From: Synechococcus sp. J7-Johnson
Lineage (GTDB): Bacteria; Cyanobacteriota; Cyanobacteriia; PCC-6307; Cyanobiaceae
Reading direction: 5' to 3'
Assembly: GCF_024345795.1 (NCBI RefSeq)
Contig: NZ_JAGQBU010000022.1
Coordinates: forward strand, 1 to 44,547
Length of the DNA: 44,547 nucleotides
Positions 39,540 to 44,547 of this stretch are shown here, piece by piece. The position numbers and the translations under genes were made by a program. Position 1 is the first letter of the stretch. Each line of letters opens with the position of its first letter. The notes under the pieces were generated by a model. That model made no database searches and was not told where the DNA came from. It saw nothing but the letters and a program-made list of their open reading frames with translations.

Positions 39540-42539
39540 ATGACGCAGGGCTTGGATCCCCAGCTTCCCCCCGAGATTGAAACGTTTCGATCACGTTCGA
39601 GACTGGACCTGCTCTCTGCCTGGCAGCGGCGTGGCGCTGATGGCTCCTGGCAGGGAGCCCTGGCCGACCCCTGGGCCCGGGTCCATCGCCCTGACTGGCA
39701 CGCCCGTGGTCTGATCGCCTGGCCGCGGGGCGGGCAGACCCGTTGTCTGGTGCTGGAGCTGAGCTGTCCCTCCAGCTGGCGCGGCCGGGCTCCGGCCCTG
39801 GCCCGCCTGGCGTTGCGCTGGTGGGCCGACGCCGCCGAACTTCGGGTTGACGGACGCACGGTCCACCGCGGCGACCTGTTTGACAGCTCCTGCCGCTGGG
39901 CCCTGCCGCAGCGCTGGTGGCAGGGGGAGCCGTTGCACCTGGAGCTGGAGCTGCGCAGCCCGATTCACGATGATGGCGCCCTGATGCTCAGCCGGATCGA
40001 GGCGGAGCCCCTGGATCCGGCCGATCCGGACGGACTGCTGGCCGCCACCCGGCTGGAGCTGGAGCAGCTGCGGCGGGCCGGGCCGGGGAACCCCGGCGGC
40101 TTCCACCTGCTTGGCCACGCCCACCTTGACCTGGCCTGGCTCTGGCCCGTGGCCGACACCTGGCAGGCCGCCGAGCGCACCTTCCGCTCGGCCCTGGATC
40201 TGATCGAGCACCACCGCGAGCTCCATTTCGGCCATTCCACGCCGGCGCTCTACGCCTGGCTGGAGCGCTACCGCCCCGAGTTGTTCGCGCGAATCCGTGC
40301 GGCCATGGTCGCCGGCCGTTGGGAACCGATCAATGGGCCCTGGGTGGAGACCGATTGCGTGCTGGTGGACACGGCCTCTCTGCTGCGGCAGTTCCAGGAG
40401 GGGCAGGCCTACAGCCGCCGGACCTTTCCCGAGTGGGAGCACCAGCTGGCCTGGCTGCCCGACAGCTTCGGCTTTGCCGCCGGACTGCCAGCGGTGGCGG
40501 AAGCCACCGGTGTGCGCTGGTTCTGCACCCACAAGCTGGCCTGGAACGCCACCAACCCCTTCCCGCACCGGCTGTTTCGTTGGCGCAGCCGCTGTGGCGC
40601 CGAGGTGCTGGCCCTGATGAGCGCCCCGATCGGCACGGATGGCGATCCCCTGGCGATGGAGCGCTACAGGCTGGAATGGCAGAGGGCCACGGGCGACGCC
40701 GAGGCCCTCTGGCTGCCGGGGGTGGGGGACCACGGCGGCGGTCCCACCCGTGAAATGCTCGACCAGCTCGACCTCTGGCGAGACGACCCTGCCACTGCGC
40801 CCCAGCGGCACGGCAGCCTCCGCCACTACCTGCAGCGGCTGGAGCCCTTGAGCAGCCAGCTGCCGGTCTGGCGCGATGAGCTTTATCTGGAGCTGCATCG
40901 GGGTTGTGCCACCAGCCGCCCCGACCAGAAGCGCCACAACCGCACCCTGGAGCGGCTGCTGCGCGAGGCCGATCTCGTCACCGTTCTGCTCGGGGAGCCT
41001 GACGAGCGTCCGGAGTCGTCCGGCTGGCGCGATCTCCTCTTCCAGCAGTTCCACGACATCCTGCCGGGTACCTCCATTCCGGAGGTTTTCGAGCAGGCCG
41101 AACCCCAGTGGCGGGCGGCGCGGCGCGGGGCGTCCCGCCGGCGTGATCGGGCGCTGCGGGCCTGGCTGGAGTCCTCCAGCCGTCAGGCCCCCAGCCAGCC
41201 GGGGTTCAGCGACCTGGAACCGTGGTGGTGGGTCCAGCTGCAGCCCCTGCCGGCGGCTCCCCTCACCATGCGCCTGCCGGCTGGCAACTGGAGCCTCGGG
41301 GAGCAGACCTTGCCGTCGCAGCCAGCCCGATCCGGCGGTCACTGGGTGCAGCTGCCATCCCCTGGTGGTGTGGCGGCCCTGCAGCTCCTGCGTCAGCGCC
41401 AGCGGCCTGGGGCAAGTCTGCCGCTGGCCAGCTCCGACGCCTCGATCGTGAATCCGGTGCGGCTCGAGACCCTCGTCGCCGGCGAGCGCTGGCGGCTGGG
41501 CAATGGTCTGCTCTGGGCCCAGCTCGGCCCGCTCGGGCTCGAGCAGCTCTGGGGGGGCGATCACCGCCCCCAGTTGGCTGAGCCGCTGCAATGGCGGCGC
41601 TGGATCGACCGCGGTGAGTTCTGGGATGCCTGGGATCTGGCCGCCGACTACCGCCAGCACCCTCTGCCCCTTCACTGGGAGCCAGGGCCGGTACTGGCGG
41701 AGGTCGGTCCGCTCTGCAGCCGCCTGGTCTGGCACGGCCGCTGCGGTGCCAGCGCCCTGCGCCTCGATCTGCAGCTGCGGGCCAGCTGCCCCTGGCTGGA
41801 GCTCAACCTGCGGGTCGACTGGCGCCAGCGGCATGAACTGCTGCGCCTGGAGCTGCCTCTACAGCACCAGGCTGTGCGCTGGGCTGCCGACACCAGTGCC
41901 GGAGTGATCGAGCGGATCGCTGCGGCCGCCAATCCGCGGGAAGCCAGCCGCTGGGAGGTGCCGGCGATCAGTTGGCTGGCGAGCCAGTCCTCGACTGGCT
42001 GCCTGGCGGTCCTGCTGGATGGGCCCCAGGGAGTTTCAGGCAGCCCTGAAGCCCTCGGGGTCTCGCTGCTGCGCGGACCCACCTGGCCCGACCCCGGTGC
42101 CGATAACGGCCCCCAGCGTCTGCGTCTGGCCCTGATGCCCTGCCTGCAGGGCTGGCGTCAGGCCGGAGTGGCAGCGGCGGCAGTGCGCTTCCGCGAGCCG
42201 TGCTGGCTGCGGCCGGCCAGGGGTTCAGCCAAGGCCGGAGCTGAGCCGGGATCGGTGCTGCAGCTGGGTCATCCCGACCTGCGCCTGATCAGCCTTGTCT
42301 GTGATGGCGACCGCGACCTGGCTCGGCTGACGGTACAGAACCTCTCTCCCTGCCGTCAGCAGCTGGAGCTGGGAGGCGAGTGGGCGGTGCTGGAGCGGAT
42401 CAATGGGGTGGGCGATCCGCTCACTGCGGCTGCCGGAGCGGAGAGTGGCGGGCCAGTGGTCGAAACCTCCACTCGCCTGGGGCCGTGGCAGCTGGCCAGC
42501 TGGCGGGTCAGTCGTCGTGGTCGTCGAACGGATCCGTGA
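39540..42539 (+). CDS. GH38 family alpha-mannosidase
   Basis: A 999-residue protein without a signal peptide, so probably cytosolic. The GH38 catalytic domain spans about 190-540: zinc-site motif [28 protein letters not shown], and the nucleophile Asp in [15 protein letters not shown], followed by [10 protein letters not shown] and the His in [15 protein letters not shown]. The C-terminal half is beta-rich, matching the GH38 C-terminal domains ([11 protein letters not shown]; the end [13 protein letters not shown]). The likely substrates are mannosyl oligosaccharides, with recycling of cellular glycans or imported sugars as the guess. The ATG at 39540 is the first in frame. The 3' end overlaps psbN by 32 bases on opposite strands. 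Confidence 0.92.
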   Translation: MTQGLDPQLPPEIETFRSRSRLDLLSAWQRRGADGSWQGALADPWARVHRPDWHARGLIAWPRGGQTRCLVLELSCPSSWRGRAPALARLALRWWADAAELRVDGRTVHRGDLFDSSCRWALPQRWWQGEPLHLELELRSPIHDDGALMLSRIEAEPLDPADPDGLLAATRLELEQLRRAGPGNPGGFHLLGHAHLDLAWLWPVADTWQAAERTFRSALDLIEHHRELHFGHSTPALYAWLERYRPELFARIRAAMVAGRWEPINGPWVETDCVLVDTASLLRQFQEGQAYSRRTFPEWEHQLAWLPDSFGFAAGLPAVAEATGVRWFCTHKLAWNATNPFPHRLFRWRSRCGAEVLALMSAPIGTDGDPLAMERYRLEWQRATGDAEALWLPGVGDHGGGPTREMLDQLDLWRDDPATAPQRHGSLRHYLQRLEPLSSQLPVWRDELYLELHRGCATSRPDQKRHNRTLERLLREADLVTVLLGEPDERPESSGWRDLLFQQFHDILPGTSIPEVFEQAEPQWRAARRGASRRRDRALRAWLESSSRQAPSQPGFSDLEPWWWVQLQPLPAAPLTMRLPAGNWSLGEQTLPSQPARSGGHWVQLPSPGGVAALQLLRQRQRPGASLPLASSDASIVNPVRLETLVAGERWRLGNGLLWAQLGPLGLEQLWGGDHRPQLAEPLQWRRWIDRGEFWDAWDLAADYRQHPLPLHWEPGPVLAEVGPLCSRLVWHGRCGASALRLDLQLRASCPWLELNLRVDWRQRHELLRLELPLQHQAVRWAADTSAGVIERIAAAANPREASRWEVPAISWLASQSSTGCLAVLLDGPQGVSGSPEALGVSLLRGPTWPDPGADNGPQRLRLALMPCLQGWRQAGVAAAAVRFREPCWLRPARGSAKAGAEPGSVLQLGHPDLRLISLVCDGDRDLARLTVQNLSPCRQQLELGGEWAVLERINGVGDPLTAAAGAESGGPVVETSTRLGPWQLASWRVSRRGRRTDP

Positions 42540-42648
42540 GCTGTTTCGAGGGTGGCCCGAAGGCGGTGTACACGCCGTACCCGGTGAGGGCGAGGAGCGC
42601 TACCAGAACGGTGATCGCCACAGGGATGGCTGGAGAGGTTTCGCTCAC
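42508..42648 (-). CDS. psbN: PsbN protein
   Basis: A 46-residue protein with one N-terminal membrane helix ([20 protein letters not shown]) and the conserved tail [17 protein letters not shown]. Although named for photosystem II, PsbN is an assembly factor rather than a core subunit. It uses a GTG start (42646-42648); no ATG is available. It is encoded opposite psbH, the usual arrangement, and its 3' end lies inside the end of the mannosidase gene. Confidence 0.96.
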   Translation of the reverse strand: MSETSPAIPVAITVLVALLALTGYGVYTAFGPPSKQLTDPFDDHDD

Positions 42649-42718
42649 GGGTTGTGTTGCTGGAGGACAGGCCGGACTCAGCCCGGGGTGCGGCGTCGAG
42701 GCAGCGAGGCGTTAGAGG

Positions 42719-42740
42719 CGATGCCTCCTGGGAGGCATCG
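42719..42740. repeat. Palindrome between psbN and psbH
   Basis: CGATGCCTCC, two bases, then GGAGGCATCG: perfect 10-bp arms in the divergent psbN-psbH intergenic region. There is no T-tract. It may be an operator or a leader hairpin for either gene. Confidence 0.75.
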
Positions 42741-42788
42741 GACCTAAACAACACTCGACGAGGGCTGCGCCGGCTGCCGCTCGACCCT

Positions 42789-42794
42789 TACAAT
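42789..42794 (+). promoter_or_regulatory. Probable -10 box of psbH
   Basis: TACAAT, five of six to the sigma-70 consensus, 39 bases before the psbH ATG. No clear -35 precedes it, which is common for cyanobacterial promoters. Confidence 0.45.
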
Positions 42795-42833
42795 AACGAT
42801 CCAATCCCTTGTGCCAGAGAGGACACCACAGCC

Positions 42834-43034
42834 ATGGCCCAACGCACCCGCCTGGGAGATCTGCTGCGCCCTCTCAACTCCGAGTACGGCAAGGTCGTGC
42901 CTGGCTGGGGAACCACCCCGGTGATGGGTGTCGCAATGGCTCTGTTTCTTGTCTTTCTGCTGGTGATCCTGCAGCTCTATAACCGTTCCCTGCTCCTCGA
43001 CGGCATCACCGTCAACTGGAACGGCATGGGCTGA
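42834..43034 (+). CDS. psbH: Photosystem II reaction centre protein H
   Basis: A 66-residue protein: [40 protein letters not shown], a single membrane helix, and the end [10 protein letters not shown]. All are standard for cyanobacterial PsbH, which lacks the long phosphorylated N-terminus of plants. It stabilises photosystem II near CP47 and the QB site. The ATG at 42834 begins the conserved sequence; the upstream open frame crosses the promoter. Confidence 0.98.
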   Translation: MAQRTRLGDLLRPLNSEYGKVVPGWGTTPVMGVAMALFLVFLLVILQLYNRSLLLDGITVNWNGMG

Positions 43035-43089
43035 TCGTCGGGATCGTCACTTCCCCCCGCTGCTGCCGTTTCCCTGAGGTCTCTCCTCC

Positions 43090-43452
43090 ATGAACTTCTT
43101 CGGGATCGGTCTTCCGGAGATGGCGGTCATTGCCGCCATTGGTCTGCTGGTCTTCGGACCCAAGCGCTTGCCGGAGCTGGGTCGGACCCTCGGCCGCACC
43201 CTCAAGGGTTTCCAGTCGGCCTCGCGCGAGTTCGAGCAGGAGTTCCGCAAGGCTGTCGACACCGAAACCGTGGCCGCCAGCAGCCTTGGTTCTGAAGCCA
43301 TAGCGGCCGAGTCCCTGGTCGCAGCTTCTGCTGATGCTGAGCGCAACGTTGCCGAGGCCAGCACAACTGAGATCAACCCTGCCGAGGTTGGCACAGTTGT
43401 CGAGGCCATCGCTCAGTCGTCTGAGCCGCCCAACGCCCCTGCATCCAGCTGA
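43090..43452 (+). CDS. tatA: TatA/B-type twin-arginine translocase subunit
   Basis: A 120-residue protein with the short N-terminal helix FFGIGLPEMAVIAAIGLLVF, the hinge FGPKRLPELGRTLGRTLKGF and an amphipathic helix. A variable Ala/Ser/Glu-rich tail follows. TatA-like proteins form the pore of the pathway that exports folded proteins across plasma and thylakoid membranes. The conserved FGPKRLPELG favours TatA, but TatB cannot be excluded. No tatC is in the window. It lies 55 bases after psbH on the same strand. Confidence 0.92.
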   Translation: MNFFGIGLPEMAVIAAIGLLVFGPKRLPELGRTLGRTLKGFQSASREFEQEFRKAVDTETVAASSLGSEAIAAESLVAASADAERNVAEASTTEINPAEVGTVVEAIAQSSEPPNAPASS

Positions 43453-43502
43453 GCGTTGTTGCAGCACCCCGCCGCCTGCCTTTTTCCCGGCAGGTGCCCG
43501 CG

Positions 43503-44129
43503 ATGAGCGCCATCTCTGTACCATCGGCCGACCTTCAGCTGCTCGTAGGCCTCGGCAATCCCGGCGAGAAGTACGCCCAGACCCGCCATAACGTGGGCTT
43601 CATGGCCCTTGATCAGCTCGTCCGCCGCGATGGAGTCACTTTTCGGGCAAATGGCAAGCTTCAGGGAACCATCGCTGATCTCGGCCAGGGACCAGATCGG
43701 CTGCGGCTGCTCAAGCCCAGCACCTTCATGAACGAGAGTGGCCGCTCGATCCGGGCCACGCTCGACTGGTTCGGGCTCCGTCCAGATCAGATGCTGGTAC
43801 TGGTGGACGACATGGACCTGCCCCTGGGGCGCCTGCGGTTGCGCCGCTCCGGCAGTGCCGGCGGCCACAACGGCCTGCGCAGCACCATCTCTCACCTGGG
43901 TACCCAAGACTTCGCCCGCTTGCGCATCGGCATCGGTGCTCCGGCGCTGGAGCCAGCTCTGCGCAGAGCCCGTACGATTTCCCATGTGCTGGGCCGCTTC
44001 GAGGCTGACGAGTTGCCGTTGTTGCAACAGGTTCTGAACGAGGTGCTTGATGGTGTCAGCTGCATCCGCCGCTGGGGTTACGAAAGGGCCGGCAACCGCC
44101 TGAACAGTTTTCAGCCCACCTCTGCCTGA
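43503..44129 (+). CDS. pth: Peptidyl-tRNA hydrolase
   Basis: About 208 residues. It releases peptides from tRNAs dropped by ribosomes. Motifs are LLVGLGNPGEKYAQTRHNVGF with the catalytic His, LKPSTFMNESGRSI, LVDDMDLPLGRLRLRRSGSA and GGHNGLRSTISHLGTQDFAR. The ATG at 43503 is preferred to the GTG at 43494. It follows tatA by 50 bases. Confidence 0.96.
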   Translation: MSAISVPSADLQLLVGLGNPGEKYAQTRHNVGFMALDQLVRRDGVTFRANGKLQGTIADLGQGPDRLRLLKPSTFMNESGRSIRATLDWFGLRPDQMLVLVDDMDLPLGRLRLRRSGSAGGHNGLRSTISHLGTQDFARLRIGIGAPALEPALRRARTISHVLGRFEADELPLLQQVLNEVLDGVSCIRRWGYERAGNRLNSFQPTSA

Positions 44130-44165
44130 CGCTGAATTGGCCCCACCGCCCCGCTCCCTGATCCC

Positions 44166-44423
44166 GTGAGCCCCCTGCCCGCCACCACCGCCCAGCTGCG
44201 GGTGCTGCATCAGAGCTTCAGCCATCAGTTACTGGAAGGCGAGGTGGCCGCCGGCGGCTTCCAATGGACCTTCTGCTGGGCCTTCGGCCGGGGCGAGCTG
44301 ACGGTGGAGCCCTCCCTGGGCCGTGCCCTGATCCAGGACGCCCTGCTGCGCTTTCTGCTCCAGGTTGATTACCAGCTCGAGCCCGGCGGTGACTATGCCT
44401 TCACCGTGCGGGCAAAGTTCTAG
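44166..44423 (+). CDS. DUF3146 family protein
   Basis: An 85-residue conserved cyanobacterial protein of unknown function with a GTG start. The core EGEVAAGGFQWTFCWAFGRG, then SLGRALIQDALLRFLLQ and YQLEPGGDYAFTVRAKF, is family-like and looks full length. Its TAG stop is part of the CTAG target at which the IS5-family element has inserted, so the reading frame is intact but the 3' flank is replaced by the insertion sequence. Confidence 0.75.
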   Translation: MSPLPATTAQLRVLHQSFSHQLLEGEVAAGGFQWTFCWAFGRGELTVEPSLGRALIQDALLRFLLQVDYQLEPGGDYAFTVRAKF

Positions 44424-44547
44424 GGAACATCTGAAAAACCGGCTAAAATCAATCCAGATCCAAGACTGAGACTGGAACGGATGGCCGCCCCCCTCCAGCT
44501 GGGCTTTACGGACTACGAGCAGATCTGCGCCAAAAAGAGGACGCGAC
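44420..44547 (+). mobile_element. IS5-family insertion sequence, left end (truncated by window)
   Basis: CTAG at 44420-44423 fits the 4-base YTAR target typical of the IS5 group. The element would begin at 44424 with GGAACATCTGAAAAACC as the left inverted repeat. A TAAAAT -10-like box follows at 44444-44449, then the transposase start at 44481. The right end and the second target copy are outside the window, so insertion boundaries are inferred. Confidence 0.72.
44481..44547 (+). CDS. IS5-family transposase, N-terminal fragment
   Basis: The first 22 codons are visible before the window ends: MAAPLQLGFTDYEQICAKKR then TR. This matches the start of IS5-type transposases, in which a phenylalanine-rich opening leads into an AKKRTRRE-like segment before the DUF772 and DDE domains. 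Nothing can be said about whether the gene is intact. Confidence 0.75.
   Translation, partial: MAAPLQLGFTDYEQICAKKRTR

Overview
The window is a dense, high-GC chromosome segment of a unicellular cyanobacterium. Photosystem genes fix the phylum: psaC, psbK, psbI, psbN and psbH. They are joined by several small families known mainly from cyanobacteria (DUF3155, DUF4079, DUF1997, DUF3181, DUF3146 and the LptD-like DUF3769 protein). The GC-rich codon use, short intergenic gaps and gene order (psaC opposite acpP-fabF-tkt with glmS beyond; tgt-psbK opposite cobS; psbN opposite psbH followed by tatA and pth) suggest the Synechococcus/Cyanobium alpha-cyanobacterial lineage. That placement is inference from gene content, not a phylogeny.

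Layout. 1-465: AT-richer sequence with no recognisable gene. 490-1650: a GluR0-type receptor/channel-like protein. 1723-6435 (minus): glycosyltransferase with GtrA domain, transketolase, fabF and acpP. 6584-11305 (plus): psaC with a strong terminator, glmS, a CBS-domain membrane protein and a Gfo/Idh/MocA oxidoreductase. 11266-14589 (minus): a large GH15/phosphorylase-kinase-like protein. 14663-15415: a WecG/TagA-type glycosyltransferase. 15459-18736: psbK, tgt, cobS and a soluble histidine kinase. 18737-19141: a structured 405-base intergenic region. 19142-24493: DUF3155 protein, serine esterase, purH, DUF4079, DUF1997, ispH. 24620-28732: amt, sfsA, murJ. 28716-29640 (minus): three small conserved proteins. 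29737-36016 (plus): tRNA-Arg(ACG), glyA, a WecA/MraY-family transferase, cinA, leuC and leuD. 36020-39438 (minus): LptD-like outer-membrane protein and psbI. 39540-44423: GH38 alpha-mannosidase, psbN (minus), psbH, tatA, pth and a DUF3146 protein. From 44424: the left end of an IS5-family element that runs off the window.

Most of the window is housekeeping: photosynthesis, fatty-acid and isoprenoid synthesis, Calvin cycle/pentose phosphate, purine, leucine, serine/glycine and cobalamin metabolism, ammonium uptake, and envelope building (glmS, WecA-like, WecG-like, MurJ, LptD-like, GtrA-linked transferase). I found no CRISPR array, prophage, defence island or toxin-antitoxin pair, and no convincing undescribed multi-gene system. 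The items most worth a second look are the GluR0-like protein without a potassium-channel signature, three GGCGTTGAC direct repeats upstream of glyA, the structured region before the DUF3155 gene, the phosphorylase-kinase-like protein, and an IS5 insertion whose CTAG target supplies a neighbour's stop codon.
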